Shown here one piece after another: positions 18,220 to 27,039 of a DNA stretch of 64,000 nucleotides (positions are counted from its first letter, which is position 1; the number at the start of each line of letters is the position of its first letter). The notes under the pieces were generated by a model. That model saw only the letters and a list, made by a program, of their open reading frames with translations, was not told the origin of the DNA and did no database searches. Made by a program: the position numbers and the translations under genes. Origin of the DNA: Bacteroides stercoris ATCC 43183 (GTDB lineage: Bacteria; Bacteroidota; Bacteroidia; Bacteroidales; Bacteroidaceae); NCBI RefSeq assembly GCF_025147325.1, contig NZ_CP102262.1, positions 1,984,001 through 2,048,000 on the forward strand. Reading direction: 5' to 3'.

Positions 18220-20025
18220 TTATTTCCCGTACAGCTTGTCAATCAAATCTTTTCGTCCTATCCGTCGCAGTTCATTGATAATATTTCTCCGTTCTTCGGG
18301 TTTGTACCAGAAGAAGAACTGACGTTGTGCCAATTTCTCGCGCTGGGTCTTGGCACTGAATACGGGTTCCAGTGTATAGGGGTGGAAACCAGTGTACCAT
18401 GCTTCGGTAGCAACGGTCATGGGGGTAGGAGTAAAGTCCTGTACCTGTTCCAGATGAAAGTCCAGACGCTTGGTGATGACAGCAAGTTCCGCCATATCTT
18501 CTTCCTTGCAGCCGGGGTGGCTGGAGATAAAGTAGGGGATGAGCTGTTGTCTCAGACCTTCTTCGCGGTTGATACGGTCGAATATCTTTTTGAACTCTCC
18601 GAACTGGCTGAATGGCGGTTTGCGCATGATGCTGAGCACCCGTTCCGAGGTATGCTCCGGCGCAACTTTAAGGCGGCCGCTGACATGGCGAACTATGAGT
18701 TCGCGGGTGTATTCCTGCGTGCTTTTGTTGGTTTTGGGGTCTTTGCTTTGGTGCAGCAGCAGGTCATAGCGTACACCGCTGCCGATAAATGATTTTTTGA
18801 TGCCGGGCAGACTGTCTACCGCATGATAAATATCGAGTAGCGGACTATGGTCTGTATTCAGGTTAGGACATACTTTGGGGTGGATGCACGACGGGCGTTT
18901 GCACTTCTTACACATGGCTTCATCACGTCCCCGCATCTTGTACATATTGGCAGAAGGACCGCCCAAGTCGCTAAGATACCCTTTGAAATCCGGCAATTCC
19001 ATTACTGCCTTTACTTCTTTCAATATGCTTTCCTTGCTGCGGCTGACGATAAACTTGCCCTGATGTGCCGAAATGGTACAGAAAGCACAACCGCCGAAAC
19101 ATCCGCGATGAATGTTGACGGAGAACTTAATCATATCGTATGCGGGTATGCGTTTGCCCTTATATTTGGGATGCGGGAGACGCGTGTAAGGCAGGTCGAA
19201 AGAACGGTCGAGTTCCGCTTCCGTCAAGGGCGTATAAGGCGGGTTGACAACGACAGTTTGCCTGCCTACGGCCTGCAAGATACGCGAAGCAGCATATTTA
19301 TTACTCTCTTCTTCGATATGGCGGAAGTTGGAAGCCTGTTTCTTCTTGTCTTTCAGACATTCTTCATGTGTGAATAGGGTGATATCTCCTTCTTGCGGCA
19401 GCACTTCTTTCGTAAGATAAGCCAATTGGGGGATGTCAAGAATCGGTTGTTGCTGTTTCAGTTTTCGTACAAGTTCCATAATGGGTTTTTCACCCATGCC
19501 GTATATCAGTGCATCGGCACCGCTGTCCACAAGGATGCTTGGGCGCACACGGTCTTGCCAGTAGTCGTAATGTGTCAACCGGCGCATGCTTGCTTCGATG
19601 CCGCCCAGTATGACAGGTACATCGGGGTATAGCTTTTTCAGTATTTGGGTATAGACAATCGAAGGATATTCGGGACGCATGTCCGGACGTGCGTCGGGAG
19701 TATAGGCATCATCGCTGCGCAGACGTTTGTTGGCAGTGTATTTGTTGACCATGCTGTCCATACAGCCTGCACTGACACCGAAGAAGAGACGGGGACGTCC
19801 CAGTTTCTTGAAATCCCGTAAGTCATCTCGCCAGTTGGGTTGGGGTATAATCGCCACACGCAAACCTTCCGCTTCGAGGATGCGCCCAATGACGGCTGCC
19901 CCGAATGACGGATGATCCACATACGCATCACCGCTGAACAAAATAACGTCCAGCTCATCCCACCCGCGAAGTTCCACTTCTTTCCTGGTTGTAGGCAACC
20001 AATCAGTCAGTCTGTACTCTTTCAT
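18220..20025 (-). CDS. YgiQ-family radical SAM protein
   Basis: A 601-residue UPF0313/YgiQ protein. The N-terminal region (about 1-250) has a B12-binding-like pattern (DVILFSGDAYVDHPSFGAAV, VPVILGGIEASMRR). The radical SAM core follows with the cluster motif CFGGCAFCTI around residue 320 and SDLGGPSANMYKMRG. A conserved cysteine cluster (CKKCKRPSCIHPKVCP) probably holds a second cluster or zinc. The family is widespread but its reaction is not established. It is the last gene of a three-gene unit with the TusA-like gene 26 bp upstream. A -7 box lies 6 bp before its ATG, so a leaderless transcript is possible. Confidence 0.92.
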   Translation of the reverse strand: MKEYRLTDWLPTTRKEVELRGWDELDVILFSGDAYVDHPSFGAAVIGRILEAEGLRVAIIPQPNWRDDLRDFKKLGRPRLFFGVSAGCMDSMVNKYTANKRLRSDDAYTPDARPDMRPEYPSIVYTQILKKLYPDVPVILGGIEASMRRLTHYDYWQDRVRPSILVDSGADALIYGMGEKPIMELVRKLKQQQPILDIPQLAYLTKEVLPQEGDITLFTHEECLKDKKKQASNFRHIEEESNKYAASRILQAVGRQTVVVNPPYTPLTEAELDRSFDLPYTRLPHPKYKGKRIPAYDMIKFSVNIHRGCFGGCAFCTISAHQGKFIVSRSKESILKEVKAVMELPDFKGYLSDLGGPSANMYKMRGRDEAMCKKCKRPSCIHPKVCPNLNTDHSPLLDIYHAVDSLPGIKKSFIGSGVRYDLLLHQSKDPKTNKSTQEYTRELIVRHVSGRLKVAPEHTSERVLSIMRKPPFSQFGEFKKIFDRINREEGLRQQLIPYFISSHPGCKEEDMAELAVITKRLDFHLEQVQDFTPTPMTVATEAWYTGFHPYTLEPVFSAKTQREKLAQRQFFFWYKPEERRNIINELRRIGRKDLIDKLYGK

Positions 20026-20030
20026 GGGTG

Positions 20031-20038
20031 CAAAGATA
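20031..20038 (-). promoter_or_regulatory. -7 box immediately before ygiQ
   Basis: Minus-strand TATCTTTG ends 6 bp from the ygiQ start codon at 20025. Transcription would begin at or next to the ATG, implying a leaderless or near-leaderless mRNA if the box is used. Confidence 0.45.
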
Positions 20039-20051
20039 CGGAAAGTTTTAA

Positions 20052-20264
20052 TTACTTACAGAATTGTACCAGCATTTCCTCTCCGTCATAAATCTCCCGG
20101 AAGCCGATTCCCTGTTCGGCAAGATACTCTTTGAGGTCATTAAAGGCGGTTGCATCGTCCATAATGATTTCCAGTTTCTCGCCTTTTCCGGCTTCGCACA
20201 TGGCCTTTATGGCCGGAATAAGAGGACTGTACAGGTTCTGTCCGCGTGTGTCGATGGTTCTCAT
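20052..20264 (-). CDS. TusA-like small protein lacking the catalytic cysteine
   Basis: A 70-residue protein with the TusA/SirA fold pattern: MRTIDTRGQNLYSPLIPAIKA matches in outline the family opening DxRGxxCPxPxxxxKxA (written in two parts: DTRGQNLYSPL, IPAIKA), then EKLEIIMDDATAFNDLKEYL and a final GFREIYDGEEMLVQF strand. In TusA the Cys-Pro cysteine carries persulfide sulfur; here that position is serine (YSP), so sulfur transfer by the usual route is unlikely. It overlaps the stop of the upstream 107-residue gene in an ATGA junction and precedes ygiQ, so the three are probably cotranscribed. Confidence 0.75.
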   Translation of the reverse strand: MRTIDTRGQNLYSPLIPAIKAMCEAGKGEKLEIIMDDATAFNDLKEYLAEQGIGFREIYDGEEMLVQFCK

Positions 20265-20584
20265 TTATTTTCTTCCTCTTCTATGGTTGTTTGTTGGGAA
20301 AGCCATTGCAGGTAGAGCTTGATAAGCTGCTGTAATCCGAAGGCTTTCATATTGTTGTGGTAGATAACATCGATGCAGAGGTCGAGCAGGTCTTTGCTGT
20401 CCTCTTCCTGGGCGGCGATGAGGGAACGGATATTCAGTTTGAGTTTGTCGAGCACGGTTTCGTCCACGATGCCGTTACTGTCGATGAGATGACGGAAGAG
20501 ACCGTATTTTTCGATAGTGGCAAGGTTTTCTTCCGATATTTCCAAGTTGCGGGTTCCGCTGGGATTGGCTTGTATAGTGTACAT
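20261..20584 (-). CDS. Conserved-looking hypothetical protein, 107 residues
   Basis: I do not recognise a family. The protein is soluble, acidic and predicted mainly helical, with a highly charged C-terminus (TTIEEEENK). It shares a 4-bp ATGA overlap with the TusA-like gene, so translation is coupled, and both precede ygiQ. A plausible role is a partner of the degenerate TusA-like protein. A -7 box (20637-20644) lies 53 bp upstream. Confidence 0.7.
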   Translation of the reverse strand: MYTIQANPSGTRNLEISEENLATIEKYGLFRHLIDSNGIVDETVLDKLKLNIRSLIAAQEEDSKDLLDLCIDVIYHNNMKAFGLQQLIKLYLQWLSQQTTIEEEENK

Positions 20585-20636
20585 GGCGTTAATGTTTTAA
20601 TGGTTAATATTCAGTGATTCATATTTTCTGTAAAAG

Positions 20637-20644
20637 CAAAGATA
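20637..20644 (-). promoter_or_regulatory. -7 box for 107-residue gene/tusA-like/ygiQ unit
   Basis: Minus-strand TATCTTTG matches TAnnTTTG; no TTTG at the -33 distance. Next to it, at 20654-20663, lies a CCACAGATTA sequence related to the dyads near mfd and pfp. Confidence 0.4.
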
Positions 20645-20698
20645 AGTTTTTCACCACAGATTATACCTATTTCACCGGATTATTTATCAAGATTGCCG

Positions 20699-23629
20699 TT
20701 ATTCTCTGTGTACACCTGCATTATCGGCGGAAAAGAAATGCAGAATGGATGCCATAACCGCTGTTCTGCCGGCTTCTTCCCGGATACTTTCAAAGGGAAA
20801 TGACATGATGAATGTGCGGTAGTCGTTACCTTTATAAGCTACGGCAGCAGGAAGATTTCTCCCGGTATAGGTCATTACGGGAAAGGCGGTTGCCATAGGG
20901 CGGATACAATCGGGGGTCGTCACGGGATAAGCCCGTTCATTGGGCAGGCGGGGAATGCTGAGGATGCGCCCCAAACCTTGTATGCCGATATGTTCGCCGG
21001 ATACCTGTAAGCTGCTGTCGAAACGGTATTTCAGGATGTTTTGGGTGAATTCCCGATTGCCTTGCGAGTCGTTCATGTCGCTGCCTATGTATGCACCGCT
21101 GACCAGTAGATTGCCGCCCGACCGGCAGTAAGCTGTCAAGGCACGCTGCATGGACGAAGAGAAAGTTTTGTAATAGGTTGCCCGTGACAGATTGCCGTCC
21201 GTCTTTTCCAGTCCCAGAATATAGTCTGCTATTGGATATTCTTCCAATGCTACACTACCGTTTTCTACGGCTTCGTCGCTGCATGAAGTAAAGCTGTAGC
21301 TGCCGACGGCCTGTATGGCTTTACCGTGTATAAAGGGATAGTCGAATGTGTTTCCGGTTATTTTTATCCCTTCGTATTCATTGCCGCTTTCTCCCAAACG
21401 TTTTCCGGCTTCTTTGCGGTCGAAATTCAGCTGGCTGCCGCAGAGTGATATATCATATAGATAAGGTACTCCGGGGTCTTTCGTCAAATCAAAGCCGGCT
21501 TCGTCGGGTGTGTTTATCACAGCAGGGCTACTGATACGGTCGAAACCGTTGATGATGAGAACGCGTGCTTTTTCGTGCTTGGACTTGTATGCGGCAAGGA
21601 TTTCGGACGGGAAGCTTTCACCACCCCGGTTCACTGCCGTTACTTTGAAGGAATAGACGATGCCCGGTTCTATCTTCAGAGTGTGGAAAGGATTGCTTAC
21701 GCGTACACCATTGTCAAATCCGCCTCGCCCGATGCGTGTATAGACAATGTATTCGCGGGGTGTGGCAGTCGGTTCCAACGGGTCATCCACTCCTTGCCAG
21801 GAAAGTTCCAGGGTATTTTTCTTCTTACCGAAGCGGACGGAGAAATTGTTGACAGGTAAGGGCTGTACGACGTATTCTTTATTATGCTGGGTACAGATAT
21901 ATTGCAGGATGGATTTGTATAGGGCACGACTTGCCGTGAACTTGAATTTGGGGTCGTGTCCCAAGCGCATGTCGGCAAAATTCTGGTGCGACAGAAGTTC
22001 TACGATTGTGGAAGGAACAGCAGGCAGGCGGGTCTCGCTATAGTTACGGTTCCACATGCTGCGGCGCGTCCAGTCTGCGTTGAAAGTGGAACGGATGTCC
22101 TGTTGCAGACGGGTGAGGAACAGGTCGGTAAGGTCGCGCGAAGCGTAGCGGTTTGTTCCTGCCGCTAACTTGCCATCGTTGAAATGGGTAGTGTAGATGC
22201 CGAGTGTACCTACAATCCGGTCGTCTGTCCTGAAACCCGCATCACTGTGCAGTGCCATACTCATCTCAAGAGGAACTCCCAATCCCGGTTCTTTGGGGTT
22301 GAATACGGAACCGCCCGACAGGTAGTTGATTGTACGCGAACGTACATTGATATCATCCGAAAGGTCGTTCTGTCCTTTGTATCCGGCATATACGGGGTAG
22401 GGCATACCGGCCCATTGAGCGGAATAACGCGCGCCTTCCAGATAACGGGGCAGACCGCTGACTTGGCCGCCGCGCGCAATGTTGCCCATACCACCGCCGA
22501 AGCGCACGGCATCGGAGCATACCACTCCTTTTTCCCGGCTTTCATTGCTCAATACTACCATGCCGTAGTCGTTGCTTCCTTTGTCGAAAGTAAAAGTGCC
22601 GAGATATACCCATGTGCCGCCGCCTATACGTTGGTTTACTTTAAACTCAGCGACACCGCCGTTATGGAATACAAGGTATTTGGCATCGCTCACGCTGTTG
22701 GGCAGGCTTTGATAGGAAACGTATACAGCATATTCTCCGGTTTCCGGGATGTCGGGAACCCACTCGGCAAAGGCTTTGTTTTTCTTCTTTTCAGTTTGTG
22801 CAAAGCGGGCTGTACCGTCATGAAAAGGATTTTCTCCTTCCGTGTAGATACGCTTCTGTTGTGCAAATCCAGGCAGAGCGGTTTTTTTCCACTGTGCTTT
22901 TCTGCTCTTTACCTCAAGATAGAGGGAGTTTGTGGTGTTCCGGTTGTCATCGTTGTCTACAATGATTTCCTGTTTTTGCGTGTCCCGTTCGCGAGGGGTG
23001 AATACGTTGGCTCCCGCATTTTCCAGCATCGGGATGAGGTAAGGCAGGATGAACGATTGTGTGAATTGGTCTTCGGAGGTACAGAACAAGCGCGGACGCT
23101 GCCAACCCCATTTGTCTTTGTTATTGATGTAGTATTTTCCGTGACTTTGCCACAGAGCGATATGGCGTCCCTCCAGTCCGCGGGTTATTTCAAAAGGACG
23201 GGATGTACGGGTCACCCAGGGAGCATCTTTATAGTGTATATCGGTAAACAGGCGGCTCTTGTCTTTTTTTCCGTTTCTGTATGTGTTGGGAATAAGTTCG
23301 TTGATGGAATATCCGTCTGTAAAGACAGTAATGTCGAAGTAAGTTACGGGACCCGGAAGAATTTCTTTGATGTTCCGGTAAATTCTGTTCACCGTTTCCG
23401 GCCGGAAGGGCTGGTAGGAGAATGTATTATCGGCATAGATGCGGATTGTTTTTCGGTGGAAATCGATAAGTACACTGTCGAGTCGGCATGTACCGATATT
23501 GACATTGACAGGGATATACGTTTGGAAAAAGGCCTGTAGCCGTTCCCGAACGGCCTGTTCTACGTCTTGTGAAAAGACAGAACCAACTCCTGCGAGCAGG
23601 AACAATATGGATAAATATAGTTTTTTCAT
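20699..23629 (-). CDS. Secreted amidase_3-like/golvesin-domain protein (xanthan lyase-like)
   Basis: A 976-residue exported protein (signal ~1-20) of the type often labelled xanthan lyase in Bacteroides. The sequence instead suggests an N-acetylmuramoyl-L-alanine amidase fold: candidate metal ligands H163 (QSHGKYY), E186 (TSEDQF) and H461 (ALHSDAGF), with catalytic glutamate E544 (TIVELLSHQNF). A golvesin C-terminal-like beta domain (about 285-380, AEWVPDIPETGEYAVYVSY) is inserted between the second and third ligands. A fibronectin III-like domain follows (about 600-690, LELSWQGVDDP), then a C-terminal alpha/beta domain (RVLIINGFDRISSP; GGNLLVSGAYIGSD). The likely site of action is the periplasm or surface, on peptidoglycan or another polymer. 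It is monocistronic. Confidence 0.75.
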   Translation of the reverse strand: MKKLYLSILFLLAGVGSVFSQDVEQAVRERLQAFFQTYIPVNVNIGTCRLDSVLIDFHRKTIRIYADNTFSYQPFRPETVNRIYRNIKEILPGPVTYFDITVFTDGYSINELIPNTYRNGKKDKSRLFTDIHYKDAPWVTRTSRPFEITRGLEGRHIALWQSHGKYYINNKDKWGWQRPRLFCTSEDQFTQSFILPYLIPMLENAGANVFTPRERDTQKQEIIVDNDDNRNTTNSLYLEVKSRKAQWKKTALPGFAQQKRIYTEGENPFHDGTARFAQTEKKKNKAFAEWVPDIPETGEYAVYVSYQSLPNSVSDAKYLVFHNGGVAEFKVNQRIGGGTWVYLGTFTFDKGSNDYGMVVLSNESREKGVVCSDAVRFGGGMGNIARGGQVSGLPRYLEGARYSAQWAGMPYPVYAGYKGQNDLSDDINVRSRTINYLSGGSVFNPKEPGLGVPLEMSMALHSDAGFRTDDRIVGTLGIYTTHFNDGKLAAGTNRYASRDLTDLFLTRLQQDIRSTFNADWTRRSMWNRNYSETRLPAVPSTIVELLSHQNFADMRLGHDPKFKFTASRALYKSILQYICTQHNKEYVVQPLPVNNFSVRFGKKKNTLELSWQGVDDPLEPTATPREYIVYTRIGRGGFDNGVRVSNPFHTLKIEPGIVYSFKVTAVNRGGESFPSEILAAYKSKHEKARVLIINGFDRISSPAVINTPDEAGFDLTKDPGVPYLYDISLCGSQLNFDRKEAGKRLGESGNEYEGIKITGNTFDYPFIHGKAIQAVGSYSFTSCSDEAVENGSVALEEYPIADYILGLEKTDGNLSRATYYKTFSSSMQRALTAYCRSGGNLLVSGAYIGSDMNDSQGNREFTQNILKYRFDSSLQVSGEHIGIQGLGRILSIPRLPNERAYPVTTPDCIRPMATAFPVMTYTGRNLPAAVAYKGNDYRTFIMSFPFESIREEAGRTAVMASILHFFSADNAGVHRE

Positions 23630-23650
23630 GTCCGATGGTTAAGTACCGTA

Positions 23651-23658
23651 CAAAAATA
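23651..23658 (-). promoter_or_regulatory. -7 box for amidase/golvesin gene
   Basis: Minus-strand TATTTTTG lies 21 bp before the start codon at 23629 and directly after the nagB-fusion terminator. No good -33 element was seen. Confidence 0.45.
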
Positions 23659-23661
23659 CAT

Positions 23662-23694
23662 AAAAAAGAGTGAGAAGTTCATCACTTCCCACTC
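23662..23694 (-). terminator. Intrinsic terminator of the NagB-PIG-L gene
   Basis: On the minus strand GAGTGGGAAGT and ACTTCTCACTC pair over 11 positions with one mismatch and a 5-nt loop, followed by TTTTTT. It starts 23 bp after the fusion-gene stop. Confidence 0.8.
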
Positions 23695-23717
23695 TCTTGT
23701 TTCTATTTAGCAAACAT

Positions 23718-25709
23718 TTACAGCGGAATGTATTCTACGAATGCTTCCATAGCTTCGTAGGATGCCAGACCCAGGCTGTCGTACAATGCAGCTGTACCGC
23801 GGTTGCGGTCTTCGCTTCGTTGCCAGAACAGACGTTCGTCGTTGCCCAGGAATGGTGCGCTCTCCATCTGGCTTTGGTGCTTCAGGATAGAGTTACGTTT
23901 CGCACGTAATTCTTCGGGACTGATGGGCACTGCCATTTCAATGTTCTCGATTTCCCATTCTGCCCATGCACCGCGATACATCCAGATGCGGCAATCTTTC
24001 AGCCATTTGGCTCCTTCTTCCTTTTCAAGGTCGATAGCTGCGAATACGGCATCCGTACAAACACGGTGTGTGCCGTGTGGGTCGGCAAGGTCGCCGGCAA
24101 CGAAGATTTGGTGGGGTTTCACTTCACGCAACAGGTTGCGTACGATTTCCACATCGGCTTCGCTGATGGGGTTCTTCTGAATCTTACCAGTTTCATAGAA
24201 CGGCAGGTCGAGGAAATGGCAGTGATCCAACGGGATATTATTATAGGTACATGCCGTACGCGCTTCACCGCGGCGAATCAGTCCTTTGATAGTCAGGATG
24301 TCGCGGGTGTCCATATCACCGTCTTTCTTATCTTTCAGATAGTTGCGGATTTCGGTGTACTTTTCGTTGATAACTTGGTCCTCACTGTTGTTAAAGAGTT
24401 GGTTGAAACCGTTGATGAAGTGCAGGAAACGGATTACCTCTTCATCGCCTACGGCAATGTTGCCGGAAGTCTCATAGGCCACATGTACGTCATGTTTCTG
24501 TTCTACCAGTCGGCGGATAGTACCTCCCATGGATATGACATCATCGTCCGGATGCGGAGAGAATACAATGACACGTTTTGGATACGGTTTCGCACGTTCG
24601 GGGCGATAAGTGTCGTCTGCATTCGGCTTGCCGCCCGGCCAACCAGTGATGGTGTGTTGCAGATCGTTGAAAATCTTGATGTTTACATTATAGGCAGAAC
24701 CGTAGAGGGCAAGCAACTCACTCAGACCGTTTTCGTTATAATCTTTGTTAGTCAGTTTCAGAATCGGCTTTCCGGTCAGTTGGCATAGCCAGACGATGGC
24801 GCTGCGAATCAGTTTGTCGTTCCATTCGCAGGAAGTCACCAGCCAGGGACGTTGGATACGTGTCAGATTGGCGGCTGCCGAAAGGTCGATGGCGATATGG
24901 GCATTGTTATGGGTTTGAAGATAAGAGGCAGGAATTGTATCCGTTACGTTACCTTCCACACATTCTTTTACCATTTTGGCTTTTTCCTCACCCCATGCCA
25001 GCAGATATACTTTCTTGGCGGAGAGAATCGTGGCTACACCCATTGTTATGGAACTTACCGGTGTGCTTTCAATGCTTCCAAACATTTTGGATGCTTCGTT
25101 GCGTGAGTCACTGTCCAGCAAAATCAATCGGGTGGTGGAGTTCAGGCGTGAACCCGGTTCGTTGAAACCTATATTACCGACACGTCCGATACCTAATACA
25201 GCTATATCAATGCCGCCGAAACTTTCGATACGTTGCTCGTACAAACGGCAATATTCGAAAATAGTATCTTTGGCGATAGTACCGCTGGGACTGAATACGT
25301 TCTGCATGTCAATGTCTACGTGGTCGAGCAGCATTTCCTTTAAAGAATTGAGGTTGCTGTTCACAGCGTCTGAAGCCAACGGATAATATTCGTAAAGGTT
25401 GAATACCACTACATTGCGGAAACTCAGTCCTTCTTCTTTATGCATGCGCACAAGGGCCGAATAGACATTGCGCGGTGAGTTGCCGCCAGCCAGTGCCAAT
25501 ACACAGAAGCGTCCGGCCTTTTGCTTGTCACGAATCATCTGTGCGATGTCCAATGCAATTTGGTTGGCTCCTTCTTCGGGAGACTCGTAAATGTCTGTCG
25601 GAATTTTCTCGAGACGTGTCAGTACCGATCGCTCGAAAGCGTTCTCCGGTCTGTAGTACCTGGGGGATACTCTGTTCAGAGTAATTTGAGAACTAAGATT
25701 GGTTTTCAT
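23718..25709 (-). CDS. NagB-PIG-L fusion with degenerate NagB active site
   Basis: A 663-residue two-domain protein. Residues ~20-290 align with glucosamine-6-phosphate deaminase (ALAGGNSPRNVYSALV, GFNEPGS), but the general base Asp of FNMDEY is Tyr106 (FNLYEY), and the Asp and His of NDGH are Val177 and Asn179 (RVGN); Glu184 and the presumed phosphate ligands Arg194 and Lys243 remain. Residues ~375-600 form a PIG-L LmbE-type deacetylase with intact metal motifs (SPHPDDD at 385-390, DPHGTH at 543-548). So it may bind a sugar phosphate without deaminating it while deacetylating an N-acetylhexosamine. Start: an ATG at 25709 is preferred over the frame's upstream extension of 24 hydrophobic residues. 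It follows nagA by 101 bp, with its own -7 box. Confidence 0.85.
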   Translation of the reverse strand: MKTNLSSQITLNRVSPRYYRPENAFERSVLTRLEKIPTDIYESPEEGANQIALDIAQMIRDKQKAGRFCVLALAGGNSPRNVYSALVRMHKEEGLSFRNVVVFNLYEYYPLASDAVNSNLNSLKEMLLDHVDIDMQNVFSPSGTIAKDTIFEYCRLYEQRIESFGGIDIAVLGIGRVGNIGFNEPGSRLNSTTRLILLDSDSRNEASKMFGSIESTPVSSITMGVATILSAKKVYLLAWGEEKAKMVKECVEGNVTDTIPASYLQTHNNAHIAIDLSAAANLTRIQRPWLVTSCEWNDKLIRSAIVWLCQLTGKPILKLTNKDYNENGLSELLALYGSAYNVNIKIFNDLQHTITGWPGGKPNADDTYRPERAKPYPKRVIVFSPHPDDDVISMGGTIRRLVEQKHDVHVAYETSGNIAVGDEEVIRFLHFINGFNQLFNNSEDQVINEKYTEIRNYLKDKKDGDMDTRDILTIKGLIRRGEARTACTYNNIPLDHCHFLDLPFYETGKIQKNPISEADVEIVRNLLREVKPHQIFVAGDLADPHGTHRVCTDAVFAAIDLEKEEGAKWLKDCRIWMYRGAWAEWEIENIEMAVPISPEELRAKRNSILKHQSQMESAPFLGNDERLFWQRSEDRNRGTAALYDSLGLASYEAMEAFVEYIPL

Positions 25710-25763
25710 ACAATATTTGGTTATTAATAAATGATTAAAGCTGTTCGCTTGTTCAAAACTTAA

Positions 25764-25771
25764 CAAAAATA
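25764..25771 (-). promoter_or_regulatory. -7 box between nagA and NagB-PIG-L gene
   Basis: Minus-strand TATTTTTG, 54 bp before the fusion-gene start, suggests the gene can be transcribed independently of nagA. Confidence 0.4.
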
Positions 25772-25810
25772 CGAAAAACAAAGTTCATCCGCATGATGTT
25801 GGGATAAATT

Positions 25811-26977
25811 TTATGATAAAGTATCGGTTTCAGGCACTAATTTACCCATTGCCCATACTGCTCTAATCTTCAAATCTTCGTCCATTACGATAATATCGGC
25901 ATCTTTCCCTTTTTGGAGCGAGCCTTTACGGTCGTATACACCCATGATGCGTGCCGGTGTTTCGGATACCATTCGTGCGGCGTCTGCCAGAGGTATATCG
26001 GCTTTCTGCACCATTGTACGTATCAGCCGGTCCATAGTAGCCACACTGCCGGCAAGGGCGGAGTGGTCCGCAAGCTTACAGACTCCGTCTTCAATGATGA
26101 CACGCGGGTCGAAAGCTTCTTTGCTGTCGCTGGCCGCACATGCCAGGGCATCGGTGATGGCGCACATCCGTTCCACACCTTTTATCTTGTAGACCAGGCG
26201 CAGGATTGTGGGCGGTACATGGATACCGTCGGCTACAACTTCCACAGTCATGTCGTCCATGAGGTAAATGCTCTCCACAGTGCCTTCGTATTTGTATTCA
26301 CGGCGTTTGTGGAATCCGGGCATTGCATTATAGAAATGTGTAGCATGTGTGTATCCGGCTTCATAGGCTGTACGTATGTCCTCAAATTCGGCTTGTGTAT
26401 GGGCTACCGAAGCCAAAATGCCTTTTCCGGTGATATATTTTCCGAACTGCATGGCTCCGGGTAATTCGGGAGCAGCATCCCAACGCTTGATGCAGTGCCA
26501 GTTTTCCACGATAGGAATGTATTCGTTAGGGTCGGGATTCTTGATGTTCTCGGGCATCTGTCCGCCTGCCATCGCCATGTTCAGATAGTGGCCTTCGAGG
26601 TGCAGACCCAGTATAGGACTGTCTTTTTCCGCCATCATCTTCGTACAAGTCTCTGCCGCCTGTTCAATCATCGGTACGGTAGAAGAGGACAGAGTAGGGA
26701 ATATGCTGGTAGTTCCGTATTTCATGTGGGTTTGGACCGCACCGCGGAAAGCGTCTTCGGTACATTCCATAAAATCGCGTCCGCCACCGCCATGTGCATG
26801 GATCTCTACACCGCCGGGCAGTACATACATTCCTTTTACATCAATCAGTTGTGCACCGATAACGGCGAGGTCGCAATTGGTTACTTCTAAAATTTTTCCG
26901 TCTCTGATGAGTACGGAACCGTCCTTGAGCCAACCTTGAGGGGTCAGAATACGTGCGTTGATAAGTTGAGTCAACAT
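25811..26977 (-). CDS. nagA: N-acetylglucosamine-6-phosphate deacetylase
   Basis: NagA-type amidohydrolase of 388 residues, which removes acetate from GlcNAc-6-phosphate in amino-sugar catabolism. Seen: the N-terminal metal-site motif EIHAHGGGG, the glutamate ligand in HLEGH, the histidines in VAHTQAEF and THATHFYNAM, the catalytic aspartate in AITDALAC and the LAGSVATMD segment. The usual HLEGP is HLEGH here, a change next to the metal-binding glutamate. It heads the amino-sugar pair with the NagB-PIG-L fusion; a -7 box lies at 27040-27047. Confidence 0.92.
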   Translation of the reverse strand: MLTQLINARILTPQGWLKDGSVLIRDGKILEVTNCDLAVIGAQLIDVKGMYVLPGGVEIHAHGGGGRDFMECTEDAFRGAVQTHMKYGTTSIFPTLSSSTVPMIEQAAETCTKMMAEKDSPILGLHLEGHYLNMAMAGGQMPENIKNPDPNEYIPIVENWHCIKRWDAAPELPGAMQFGKYITGKGILASVAHTQAEFEDIRTAYEAGYTHATHFYNAMPGFHKRREYKYEGTVESIYLMDDMTVEVVADGIHVPPTILRLVYKIKGVERMCAITDALACAASDSKEAFDPRVIIEDGVCKLADHSALAGSVATMDRLIRTMVQKADIPLADAARMVSETPARIMGVYDRKGSLQKGKDADIIVMDEDLKIRAVWAMGKLVPETDTLS

Positions 26978-27039
26978 AGGATTTAGGGGTTAGTGTTAAT
27001 AAATTAAATGTTTCAGTCGTCAGACATTATTTCAAAGGA

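Noticed and set aside
22184..23539. 451-codon plus-strand open frame opposite the amidase/golvesin gene
   Set aside because: Antisense shadow without motifs, signal or promoter.
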